A DNA stretch of 5,610 nt, taken from the NCBI GenBank assembly GCA_028682985.1, contig JAJRAE010000072.1, positions 1-5,610 on the forward strand, given 5' to 3'. Below the pieces are notes generated by a model that made no database searches, was not told the origin of the DNA, and saw only the letters and a list, made by a program, of their open reading frames with translations. A program made the position numbers and the translations under genes. Positions 1 through 5,610 of the stretch are shown one piece after another. The DNA is from Methanobacterium sp. (GTDB lineage Archaea; Methanobacteriota; Methanobacteria; Methanobacteriales; Methanobacteriaceae). Numbering within the stretch: the first letter of the stretch is position 1; each line of letters opens with the position of its first letter.

Positions 1-216
1 ATGGATAGAATAAAATCAACAGGTTGGATAATATTTGCAATTTCAATTATAGCCATTTTATATGCCTTAATATTTAACCCGGCTGCATGGATGGTTTACA
101 CGATATCACTAATATTCATACCACTCTCCATTATTTCCCTGGGATTATTTTCCATGGCCCGGGGCAAGAAAGAAGATGAAGAAGGAAAAACCAGAGAACC
201 ATTTATTGGTTACTAG
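1..216 (+). CDS. ehaI: EhaI, small membrane subunit of energy-converting hydrogenase A
   Basis: This 71-residue protein has two clear hydrophobic helices, at about residues 8-25 and 30-52. They are separated by a short Asn-Pro turn and followed by a charged tail rich in Lys, Glu and Asp (about 53-66) ending in FIGY. It lies 62 bases upstream of the NuoH-like gene, which is the ehaI slot of the eha operon. I name it from that position and from its size and topology, because the sequence carries no catalytic motif. It is probably a structural part of the membrane arm. The ATG sits on the first base of the window, so its ribosome binding site cannot be seen and an earlier in-frame start cannot be excluded. 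The 217-278 gap that follows holds only a short direct repeat (TAAGAAAT at 217 and 227) and the ehaJ ribosome binding site. Confidence 0.72.
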   Translation: MDRIKSTGWIIFAISIIAILYALIFNPAAWMVYTISLIFIPLSIISLGLFSMARGKKEDEEGKTREPFIGY

Positions 217-266
217 TAAGAAATCCTAAGAAATATTTAATCAAAATCTAAAAATACTCCCTTATC

Positions 267-272
267 AGGTGA
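267..272 (+). promoter_or_regulatory. Ribosome binding site of ehaJ
   Basis: AGGTGA matches the methanogen anti-Shine-Dalgarno complement and lies 6 bases before the ATG at 279. It favours that start over the in-frame ATG at 288 (Met4), for which the spacing would be 15 bases. Confidence 0.75.
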
Positions 273-278
273 AAATAA

Positions 279-1145
279 ATGAACTTAATGGCCAATATAC
301 TTCTAAACGTTTTGGTAGCGTTTCTAGTGGGCAGTGTGCTCTTTGGACTGCAGAGGAAGATCATAGCCAGGATACAGATGAGGCCGGGACCTCCCATAAT
401 CCAACACCTCCTGCATACATTAAAATTCTTCATCAAAGAAACTGTAATCCCAAAAACAGCTGCAATGCCCTTTTATATTGCGATAACAGTGATATTATGC
501 TCCATATGGGTGGCTGCTGTAATTGTAGGTCCGGTCAGTGAGGGATCATTGTTGATACTCTTCGCCATATTCGCAATTCATAAGATAGTGGAGCATAACG
601 CAGGTTCATCATCAGGCTCACCCTATGGTAAGCTCAGCTGTGTAAGGGCGGTTTTCTCAGCAGCGGCAGAAGTACCATTATTCGCAGTCCTCTTAATCAT
701 ATACCTGCAAACCGGCACTATGAACCTGGCGGACATCATAGCCTATCAGGGAACCAACGGAGCACTGTTATTCAGCATACCACTGGCTGCTATGATGTTT
801 TTCGTGCTTATACTATCCAAAGCCTACTACTACTCACCCCTGAACATTACAATGGGAAAAGACCTGGTATCAGGATTTGAAACAGAACATTTCGGTATGC
901 TTCGTGGATTTATCATGATATCAGAATCCATAGCCTGGTATATGTTGTTATGGATATTCTTAACGGTATTTGTTGGTGGATTGACCCCAATAGGATATTT
1001 GGCCGGTATGATAATCATCACCGCACTGGTTTCATTAATCGACGCAGTTACACCCATTCTTAATCCAAACCATTCTGTTATGACCCAGGTAACACTGGCA
1101 TTCGTAGGAATAGTTGGTTCAGTTTTAATGATATTCTACCTATAA
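279..1145 (+). CDS. ehaJ: EhaJ, NuoH/HyfC-like ion-translocating membrane subunit
   Basis: This 288-residue protein is one of the two conserved membrane subunits that Eha shares with Ech, Hyc/Hyf and complex I. It belongs to the NuoH family, which forms the interface between the catalytic arm and the ion path. About eight hydrophobic segments can be seen. NuoH hallmarks are present in order: the QRKIIARIQMRPGPP loop at residues 25-39 (complex I has a similar ERK..GR.Q.R.GP), a polar loop with YGKLSCVRA and E131-V-P133 at about 116-133, and GKDLVSGFETEHFG at 193-206, whose acidic residues D195, E201 and E203 correspond to the conserved Glu-rich NuoH loop. The AGGTGA site decides the start at 279. 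Length is slightly short of bacterial NuoH, as expected for hydrogenase versions. Family assignment is firm; whether the ion is H+ or Na+ cannot be read from the sequence. Confidence 0.93.
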   Translation: MNLMANILLNVLVAFLVGSVLFGLQRKIIARIQMRPGPPIIQHLLHTLKFFIKETVIPKTAAMPFYIAITVILCSIWVAAVIVGPVSEGSLLILFAIFAIHKIVEHNAGSSSGSPYGKLSCVRAVFSAAAEVPLFAVLLIIYLQTGTMNLADIIAYQGTNGALLFSIPLAAMMFFVLILSKAYYYSPLNITMGKDLVSGFETEHFGMLRGFIMISESIAWYMLLWIFLTVFVGGLTPIGYLAGMIIITALVSLIDAVTPILNPNHSVMTQVTLAFVGIVGSVLMIFYL

Positions 1146-1190
1146 AAATGATAATGAAATTCTAACAAATGAAAATATCTGGAGAAAAAA

Positions 1191-1451
1191 ATGGAAAACA
1201 AAGAAAAGGACACCCTGTTTTTAATGGCACTGGCAGCATTTGGCGCGGTACTGGCCAGCACCTTAGCTACTTTTCTACAGCTAATCATTGTAATACCTTT
1301 AACTTTAGCAGTTTTCCTGATTATGATTCTTACATTTTTCCTTTATAAAAAAAAGGCCATTCATTGGTCAGAAAAACTGGAAACAGTGGCCATGATAATT
1401 GTCCTTATCTCCATCATCATCTCCTTCATTTACCTTTTCAAGCCAGCATAG
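1191..1451 (+). CDS. ehaK: EhaK, small membrane subunit of energy-converting hydrogenase A
   Basis: This 86-residue protein has three predicted membrane helices at about residues 9-29, 31-52 and 63-83. A short basic loop (KKKAIHWSEK, 53-62) lies between the second and third. No cofactor motif is present. It starts 45 bases after ehaJ behind a GGAG at 1181-1184, 6 bases before the ATG. Placement directly after the NuoH-like gene and before the four-helix ehaL gives the ehaK assignment. This is inferred from gene order rather than from a motif. The role is probably structural in the Eha membrane arm. An eight-A run at 1347-1354 encodes the Lys triplet; the frame is continuous through it and the third helix follows normally, so I see no frameshift. 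Confidence 0.75.
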   Translation: MENKEKDTLFLMALAAFGAVLASTLATFLQLIIVIPLTLAVFLIMILTFFLYKKKAIHWSEKLETVAMIIVLISIIISFIYLFKPA

Positions 1452-1463
1452 GATGTAAAAATA

Positions 1464-1793
1464 ATGGATATTCAAATAATCTACCTGCTCTACGTACTTG
1501 CATTTATAATAGGTTCAATCACAGGTCTGGTATTGAGCTATAAAAAATATACCGAGCCGTTCGTGAGAAAAAATATTGATCTAGCTGCCTTAATTCTGGC
1601 ATTAATTGGCTGGATATTAACCATTAACTATTCCCTAATTGAAACACTGATACCTTATTATGCAACAATTACCATTGGAATATTTCTGATAGCCATGGTG
1701 ATAGGTATGAGGCCGGGCTATGGTAGATTTGAGACCGTCATTGGATTTGCAGTGGCTGGGATAATCTGGATAATCAGGACGGTGCTAACATGA
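1464..1793 (+). CDS. ehaL: EhaL, small membrane subunit of energy-converting hydrogenase A
   Basis: This 109-residue protein has four likely membrane helices at about residues 5-25, 40-57, 65-82 and 91-108. A basic loop (KKYTEPFVRK, 27-36) follows the first helix, and a Gly/Arg-rich loop with GMRPGYGRFE (81-90) lies before the last. The gene starts 12 bases after the ehaK stop. A weak GGATG at 1451-1455 overlaps that stop and can serve as ribosome binding site. The last four bases overlap the first codon of ehaM (ATGA), so the two are probably translationally coupled. The name rests on position, size and topology. It belongs to the group of Eha membrane subunits not shared with other group 4 hydrogenases, so no catalytic role is claimed. 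Confidence 0.75.
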   Translation: MDIQIIYLLYVLAFIIGSITGLVLSYKKYTEPFVRKNIDLAALILALIGWILTINYSLIETLIPYYATITIGIFLIAMVIGMRPGYGRFETVIGFAVAGIIWIIRTVLT

Positions 1794-2467
1794 CTGACCA
1801 GAAGGAAAATCCTACAGAAGGAAAGGGGAAAACCCCTTCAGAAGCGAATCAGGAAGATCCTAAAGAAGGAAAGGATAAAACCCTTTTAGAAGAAGATCAG
1901 GAAAATCCTACAGTTGTAAATCAGGAAAAGGAAGATCTAAAAGATCAAGATAACCTGATGGAGAATGAAAATGATAATATTGATGATGATATAAGTACAC
2001 TTGAAAAAAATGATGAATATGCCCGGGAAATGGAGGATGAATTTCGGCAGGAAATAGCCGTGGATAAAGAAGAAGAAGCTTCCAGTGAGGAAGAACTATA
2101 CCTGAGAATGAAAAGGAGAATAGTTAAAAGTTTCCGGTGGCAGGAAGATTTAATAATTCCATTTTCTACGGAGCTCAAAATCACACCAGATGAGCTAGAA
2201 GGAATACTTATGAAACAGCTGGATATGTCCAGTCTGGAAGCCATAAACCCTCGATTTGAATCAGCTAAATACCGATGCATCAAAGAGAGGATACATTCAG
2301 ATTTAAAGCTGTGCTGGCTGGCAGATGTAATGAACCTGTTAACCGTTGATGAAGCGGAAGATATTAAAAACAGGATCACAACAAAAATTGTATACCAAAA
2401 TGAAAAATATGAAGATGCCTTAGAAGAAGGCAGAAAAGAATTAGTTGAATATCTAAAACAAAAATAA
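1790..2467 (+). CDS. ehaM: EhaM, soluble subunit with acidic repeat-containing N-terminal extension
   Basis: This 225-residue soluble protein has two parts. Residues 1 to about 99 are hydrophilic, strongly acidic and of low complexity, with 16-residue tandem repeats at 6-45. Residues about 100-225 look like a compact helical domain (Leu/Ile-patterned helices, R-W-Q-E-D at 116-120, two Cys at about 163 and 175 that do not form a cluster motif). From memory, EhaM of Methanothermobacter is only about 126 residues (DUF1959-type, all-helical), which equals the C-terminal part here. The N-terminal half would then be a lineage-specific addition. The ATG overlaps the ehaL stop (ATGA), with GGTG at 1781-1784 as ribosome binding site, so I keep this start. 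In-frame ATGs at Met57, Met81 and Met107 are possible but lack good sites. Function within Eha is unknown. Position between ehaL and ehaN supports the name. Confidence 0.82.
   Translation: MTDQKENPTEGKGKTPSEANQEDPKEGKDKTLLEEDQENPTVVNQEKEDLKDQDNLMENENDNIDDDISTLEKNDEYAREMEDEFRQEIAVDKEEEASSEEELYLRMKRRIVKSFRWQEDLIIPFSTELKITPDELEGILMKQLDMSSLEAINPRFESAKYRCIKERIHSDLKLCWLADVMNLLTVDEAEDIKNRITTKIVYQNEKYEDALEEGRKELVEYLKQK
1805..1924 (+). repeat. In-frame 48-base tandem repeat inside ehaM
   Basis: Two full 48-base units lie at 1805-1852 and 1853-1900, differing at 9 of 48 positions by my count. A 24-base partial third unit follows at 1901-1924; it keeps the first 12 bases and last 6 bases of unit 1. The units encode ENP-T-EGKGKT...NQ, EDP-K-EGKDKT...DQ and ENPTVVNQ. 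Because the period is a multiple of three, copy-number change would not break the ehaM frame. Confidence 0.85.
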
Positions 2468-2503
2468 TCTAAAAATAATAAGGAACAAATTTAAGGTATA
2501 ATT

Positions 2504-2509
2504 AGAGGT
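2504..2509 (+). promoter_or_regulatory. Ribosome binding site of ehaN
   Basis: AGAGGT lies 6 bases before the ATG at 2516, in the 48-base gap after ehaM. It supports independent initiation at ehaN, whereas ehaO is reached by overlap. Confidence 0.65.
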
Positions 2510-2515
2510 AAAGAA

Positions 2516-2965
2516 ATGTTAGATGGCCTTAAAGACATCATAAGAAAAAGTTCCATTCATGTATGTTTAGTAAGTACAGGGGGCTGCAACGGCTGTGACA
2601 TAGAAGTGGTGGCCTTACTGTCCCCTAGATACGACCTGGAGCAATACGGGATATACGTGACCAACAATCCCCGTGAAGCAGATGTGGTGCTTGTAACAGG
2701 CGCGGTAACAGAACAATGGAGAGATAAATTGGAAAGAATCTTCGCAAAAGTACCTGACCCTAAAATAGTGGTGGCCATTGGAAACTGCCCCCTATCAGGG
2801 GATGTTTTCAACCAAGAAGGTGGCAGTGTATATGCCCCAGTATCAGATTATATACCGGTAGATGCAGAAGTCTCCGGATGCCCACCAAGACCAACCGAGA
2901 TACTGGCAGCTATCCTAAGCGCCGGACCAGATGCTATAGCAGCTAAAGGGAGGCAGAAAGTATGA
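2516..2965 (+). CDS. ehaN: EhaN, [NiFe] hydrogenase small subunit
   Basis: This 149-residue protein is the group 4 hydrogenase small subunit, homologous to NuoB, EchC and HycG. It carries the single proximal [4Fe-4S] cluster that takes electrons from the NiFe site. The four ligands are visible: C24 and C27 in TGGCNGCDIE, C91 in IGNCPLSGD, and C122 in SGCPPRP. A fifth Cys, C17, is not at a ligand position. The protein is short, as expected for group 4 enzymes, and lacks the medial and distal clusters and twin-arginine signal of uptake hydrogenases, so it is cytoplasmic. Its stop overlaps the ehaO start by four bases (ATGA), which would favour equal amounts of the two catalytic subunits. Motifs identify the family with near certainty; the EhaN rather than EhbM name rests on the surrounding gene order. 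Confidence 0.95.
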   Translation: MLDGLKDIIRKSSIHVCLVSTGGCNGCDIEVVALLSPRYDLEQYGIYVTNNPREADVVLVTGAVTEQWRDKLERIFAKVPDPKIVVAIGNCPLSGDVFNQEGGSVYAPVSDYIPVDAEVSGCPPRPTEILAAILSAGPDAIAAKGRQKV

Positions 2966-4104
2966 TACTACCCATAGGACCGGTACATCCTAACCTGAAA
3001 GAACCACTCCGCTTAAAACTCAAAACACAGGGTGAACGGGTTTTAAGTGCCGAAATTGATTATGGATATGTTCACAGAGGAATAGAAAGAGTTATGAAGG
3101 GTAAAACCTGGCAAAAAGGAATATACCTCTCTGAAAGAGTTTGCGGCATCTGTTCCTATATCCACACACAAACCTTTGCTGAAACCTTTGAGAAGATCGC
3201 TGGAGAAAGAGCACCACTCAGAGCCCAGTTTTTAAGGGTTCTCACCAATGAATTAGACCGGATCCAGAGCCATCTTCTGGCAAATTCCACTTATTTCAAA
3301 TGTATAGAACACGAAACCCTGTTTATGTACATGCTTTACCTCAGGGAGCCTGTAATGGATGCTATTGAACTTTTAACCGGTAACCGGGTGAACATGGGCT
3401 GGAATGTAGTGGGTGGAGTTAAAATGGATGTGAATCAGTCACACTTGGACAGCATACAGGAGATCATCACCAAATTAGAATCTGAATTCGATAGATATGT
3501 TGAGATGTTCGACCATGGTCCTATGGTTGGTTTACGTTCCCATGATGTAGGTAAGTTAACCCAGGAAGAAGCAATTAAAGCTAGGGCTGTGGGACCCATA
3601 GGAAGAGCTTCTGGTCTTAAACACGATCTAAGAGAAAAACACCATACTTACCAGGATAACTTTGACTTCAAGGTTATATGGAGAAAAGATCAGGATAACT
3701 ACGCCCGTAATATGAACCGCTTCGATGAAATAACTGAATCCATGAAGCTAATCAAGCAGGTTATTTTAAATTTACCAGAAGGAGATGTTAGGAAGAAAAT
3801 AAACATACCGGCTGGTTATGGAGAATGGAGGAATGAAGCACCTAGGGGCGAGGTTACCTATTCCATTGAAACCAATGGTAACCTCATAAAAAACATCTCC
3901 ATAAGAACACCCAGCATCATGAACATAGATGCCTGTGCTAAATACATGTTGAAAGATGTGGCCACTGTGGCAGATGCAATATCCACCTATGCCAGTGTAG
4001 ATCCCTGCATAGCCTGCACAGAAAGAGTGGTTATAGTGGATGAATCTGGAAAAAGCGGAGAATATGTCTATCCGGAATATAAGTTGGAGTATAAATCAGA
4101 ATAA
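2962..4104 (+). CDS. ehaO: EhaO, [NiFe] hydrogenase large (catalytic) subunit
   Basis: This 380-residue protein is the H2-activating subunit, related to EchE, HycE and NuoD. Both NiFe ligand pairs are intact: C61 and C64 in ERVCGICSYIH, and C349 and C352 in DPCIACTER. Other family marks are GPVHP near the N-terminus (6-10), GYVHRGIER (35-43) and GPIGRASG (211-218). The N-terminal CxxC shows a true hydrogenase rather than the complex I homologue, which has lost these Cys. No in-frame TGA is present, so there is no selenocysteine. A 28-residue tail follows C352 with Arg at the position of the His usually preceding the processing site. Whether the tail is cleaved cannot be told. A strong GGGAGG at 2948-2953, inside ehaN, precedes the overlapping ATG by 8 bases. 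Confidence 0.96.
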   Translation: MILPIGPVHPNLKEPLRLKLKTQGERVLSAEIDYGYVHRGIERVMKGKTWQKGIYLSERVCGICSYIHTQTFAETFEKIAGERAPLRAQFLRVLTNELDRIQSHLLANSTYFKCIEHETLFMYMLYLREPVMDAIELLTGNRVNMGWNVVGGVKMDVNQSHLDSIQEIITKLESEFDRYVEMFDHGPMVGLRSHDVGKLTQEEAIKARAVGPIGRASGLKHDLREKHHTYQDNFDFKVIWRKDQDNYARNMNRFDEITESMKLIKQVILNLPEGDVRKKINIPAGYGEWRNEAPRGEVTYSIETNGNLIKNISIRTPSIMNIDACAKYMLKDVATVADAISTYASVDPCIACTERVVIVDESGKSGEYVYPEYKLEYKSE

Positions 4105-4111
4105 CCGGAAT

Positions 4112-4173
4112 AATAAATCTAAATAAACCTAAATAGCTAGAAATAAATCTGAATAAAACCTAAACTAGCTGGA
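4112..4173 (+). repeat. Imperfect tandem duplication in the ehaO-ehaP spacer
   Basis: A 30-base unit (4112-4141) is followed directly by a 32-base copy (4142-4173). Both begin AATAAATCT and carry CCTAAA then TAGCT. By eye the copies differ by two substitutions and two single-base insertions. The region is very AT-rich and has no open frame of note. Confidence 0.8.
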
Positions 4174-4177
4174 AAAC

Positions 4178-4185
4178 AAATATAT
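4178..4185 (+). promoter_or_regulatory. TATA-like box, possible internal promoter for ehaP
   Basis: AAATATAT follows a purine-rich GAAAAC that resembles an archaeal BRE. Its centre is about 30 bases before the ehaP ATG. At usual archaeal spacing, transcription would begin roughly 5-8 bases before the ATG, giving a nearly leaderless message. That would fit the absence of a good ribosome binding site. The surrounding DNA is so AT-rich that a chance match is quite possible. Confidence 0.35.
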
Positions 4186-4211
4186 GTTAAAAATTTAAAA
4201 ATTGATGTCTT

Positions 4212-5246
4212 ATGTCTTCCGTTATATGGTATTTATATGAATTCGCCAGAAAATCATGGGCTGAGAAATTCACAGCAGCCAAAACAGACTCTGAGATAAT
4301 GGAAGTACCCTCCAGATTCCGAGACTTCCCAGAGGTCAGAAAAGAGTATTGCATAGCCTGCGGTGCCTGCACGGCAGCATGTCCGGCGCCTATGGCCATC
4401 AAACTGGTTAGAACTAGTGACAGCGCCCACGAAGATGGCATAACCTACCCTGTTATCAACAACCGGGGCTGCATCAGATGTGGGTTCTGTGCAGAAGTAT
4501 GTCCCACTGATCCTAAAACACTACTCTGCGGAGAGAACCATCTCATCAGGGAGGAGTTCACCATCCTTCCGGTGGATAAGATGTTTGTTATTGATGATTA
4601 CCTCTGCATACGCTGTAAGAAATGTTTAAAAGCATGCAGCGAAGTAGCAGGGGCCATCTCTGAAGTGGATAAAAAAATGGTGATAGACCAGTCTAAGTGC
4701 ATCGGCTGCGGGGAGTGTATTAAAAACTGTCCGGTTAAAGGAGCTGTAAAGGGCATATACATCAACAATGTGGAAGAACAGAAAGAAATCATCAACATGG
4801 TGGTGGACACCCTGGAAGCCAGGATAGAAGCTGATCAGGATAAAATTAAGAAACTAGCACCTGAAGAAGTGTATAAAATTGATTATCCCATTGATGATCT
4901 TGTTAAAAAGGCAAGGGAAATCATTCCCAATGATGAGTTAATCAGAGATAGCATTGAAAAGATAACCGACCGTCTGAAGATGAGAATACTCACCTGGGAT
5001 GATGAAAAATGTACCAACTGCCGATTATGCACCAGCGAATGTCCGTCCGGTGCTATAACTTATGATAAAGAAAAGGGTGTTCAGAGAAATCCGGATAAAT
5101 GTCTAAAATGCAGTATATGTTATCAGACCTGCCCATTTGGTGTTGCAGGATTATATGTGGCAAGATTCCTTTTATCTGACACTTCACTCAAGGATGGCGT
5201 AATCCAGATAACCCTTAAACCATCCCAGTTACCAATAAGGAGTTGA
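4212..5246 (+). CDS. ehaP: EhaP, six-cluster polyferredoxin
   Basis: This 344-residue protein is an electron-wire subunit of Eha. It has six CxxCxxCxxxC motifs, at residues 47-57, 87-97, 132-142, 163-173, 267-277 and 297-307, enough for six [4Fe-4S] clusters. This matches the 6[4Fe-4S] polyferredoxin described for eha. The N-terminal part (PSRFRDFP at 33-40 before the first motif) recalls the NuoI/HycF type of ferredoxin subunit, so it probably docks near EhaN. A charged, helix-rich linker of about 93 residues (174-266) splits the motifs into four plus two. C106 is the only Cys outside the motifs. The third motif ends Cys-Ser instead of Cys-Pro. The start at 4212 is the first possible one, since TGA at 4203 closes the frame upstream. 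Only a weak TGATG precedes it. Confidence 0.94.
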   Translation: MSSVIWYLYEFARKSWAEKFTAAKTDSEIMEVPSRFRDFPEVRKEYCIACGACTAACPAPMAIKLVRTSDSAHEDGITYPVINNRGCIRCGFCAEVCPTDPKTLLCGENHLIREEFTILPVDKMFVIDDYLCIRCKKCLKACSEVAGAISEVDKKMVIDQSKCIGCGECIKNCPVKGAVKGIYINNVEEQKEIINMVVDTLEARIEADQDKIKKLAPEEVYKIDYPIDDLVKKAREIIPNDELIRDSIEKITDRLKMRILTWDDEKCTNCRLCTSECPSGAITYDKEKGVQRNPDKCLKCSICYQTCPFGVAGLYVARFLLSDTSLKDGVIQITLKPSQLPIRS

Positions 5247-5247
5247 T
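5238..5247 (+). promoter_or_regulatory. Extended ribosome binding site of ehaQ, overlapping the ehaP stop
   Basis: AGGAGTTGAT matches the full archaeal consensus AGGAGGTGAT at nine of ten bases and ends 5 bases before the TTG at 5253. It contains the TGA stop of ehaP (5244-5246). Its strength supports the TTG as the ehaQ start, since no in-frame ATG lies nearby. Confidence 0.7.
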
Positions 5248-5252
5248 TAACA

Positions 5253-5610
5253 TTGGAAACAGAAAGTGCAACTAACAAGGCTTCAAAAAAAGTGAATAAA
5301 CCGCTTAGAGAGGTGGAAGTGGATTACGAAGTCGATACCAGTAAATGTGAACAGTGCACAGATAGACCATGCCTTATGTCATGTCCAGTGAATGCTTTGC
5401 ATGAAATACCTCCAGATAATCACATTGGAATAGATGATAAATGTGTAGGATGCGTCCTGTGTAGGGAAGCATGTCCTTATAACGCTATCAAAATGAAGAC
5501 CACCATGTCTGAGCCCATCAGAGAAAACGTACCTAACATCAATGTTAAATTATGCAGACAATGTGGTGCCTGTGTTTCTGCCTGTAAAACCGGCGCTATA
5601 CACCTGGAAT
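5253..5610 (+). CDS. ehaQ: EhaQ, polyferredoxin (N-terminal 119 residues, cut by window end)
   Basis: The frame opens with TTG at 5253 and runs unbroken to the last base, so the gene continues beyond the window. After a Lys- and Glu-rich leader of about 30 residues come three [4Fe-4S] motifs. The first is C32-C35-C40-C44, with two extra residues between the second and third Cys. The second is C64-C67-C70-C74 followed by Pro, and the third is C101-C104-C107-C111 followed by Lys. The second polyferredoxin of eha is described as having ten clusters, so about seven more are expected downstream. It presumably passes electrons from EhaP towards ferredoxin-dependent acceptors. It shares the ehaP frame and is separated from its stop by only two codons. 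The start is not ATG and rests on the strong ribosome binding site; the family call is firm. Confidence 0.88.
   Translation, partial: METESATNKASKKVNKPLREVEVDYEVDTSKCEQCTDRPCLMSCPVNALHEIPPDNHIGIDDKCVGCVLCREACPYNAIKMKTTMSEPIRENVPNINVKLCRQCGACVSACKTGAIHLE

Noticed and set aside
217..234. TAAGAAAT direct repeat after ehaI
   Set aside because: Eight bases in AT-rich spacer DNA is within chance expectation, and there is no further structure.
269..541. Plus-strand open frame from a GTG, overlapping ehaJ in another frame
   Set aside because: Its product lacks any domain, and ehaJ in the same stretch has clear NuoH motifs and a proper ribosome binding site.
1347..1355. A-AAA-AAG slippery heptamer in ehaK that could allow a -1 frameshift
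   Set aside because: The zero frame continues into a normal membrane helix, and the shifted frame gives an unnatural His/Leu-rich peptide; no stimulatory stem is obvious.
1945..2379. Minus-strand open frame of 144 codons opposite ehaM
   Set aside because: It is Ser-rich, the expected antisense of the acidic GAA/GAT-rich ehaM codons, and has no family resemblance.
2468..2515. Possible promoter in the ehaM-ehaN gap (TTTAAGGTATAATT)
   Set aside because: The match is weak in AT-rich DNA, and the gap is short with a good ribosome binding site, which fits continuous operon transcription.
4205..4240. ATG at 4205 as a start for a small upstream frame
   Set aside because: It encodes only 11 codons out of frame with ehaP and has no ribosome binding site. 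It could act as a leader peptide but nothing supports that.
4187..4441. Minus-strand open frame opposite the ehaP start
   Set aside because: It lies antisense to the first ferredoxin motif of ehaP and has no start signal or recognisable product.

Overview
The window looks like about 5.6 kb of a methanogenic archaeon of the order Methanobacteriales. A mesophilic Methanobacterium is the best guess, from the moderately AT-rich sequence, heavy use of ATA and AGA/AGG codons, AGGTGA/GGAG ribosome binding sites and gene content. No taxonomic search could be run. All genes lie on the + strand, tightly packed and partly overlapping, and read as one transcription unit.

The gene order (small membrane protein, NuoH-like membrane protein, two small membrane proteins, acidic soluble protein, [NiFe] small subunit, [NiFe] large subunit, six-cluster polyferredoxin, second polyferredoxin) matches the second half of the eha operon, ehaI to ehaQ. 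That operon encodes energy-converting hydrogenase A. The window starts exactly at the apparent ATG of ehaI and ends inside ehaQ. The expected ehaA-H upstream and the rest of ehaQ plus ehaR-T downstream are not visible.

Layout: 1-216 ehaI (two membrane helices). 279-1145 ehaJ (NuoH/HyfC-like ion-path subunit). 1191-1451 ehaK and 1464-1793 ehaL (small membrane proteins). 1790-2467 ehaM (soluble, acidic, with a repeat-bearing N-terminal extension). 2516-2965 ehaN and 2962-4104 ehaO (catalytic core: one proximal [4Fe-4S] cluster and the NiFe site). 4105-4211 is the longest gap, with an imperfect tandem duplication and a TATA-like box. 4212-5246 ehaP (six [4Fe-4S] motifs). 5253 to the window end is ehaQ from a TTG start (three motifs visible).

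How they work together: H2 is oxidised at the NiFe site of EhaO. Electrons pass through the EhaN cluster into the polyferredoxins EhaP and EhaQ and on to low-potential ferredoxin-type acceptors. This uphill reaction is driven by ion flow through the membrane arm, including EhaJ. From work on the family, Eha has an anaplerotic role, supplying reduced ferredoxin for the first CO2-reducing step of methanogenesis.

I see no CRISPR array, insertion sequence, tRNA, rRNA or defence system. The system is known; the novelty lies in details: the EhaM repeat extension, the duplicated ehaO-ehaP spacer with a possible internal promoter, and the same-frame ehaP/ehaQ junction with a TTG start.
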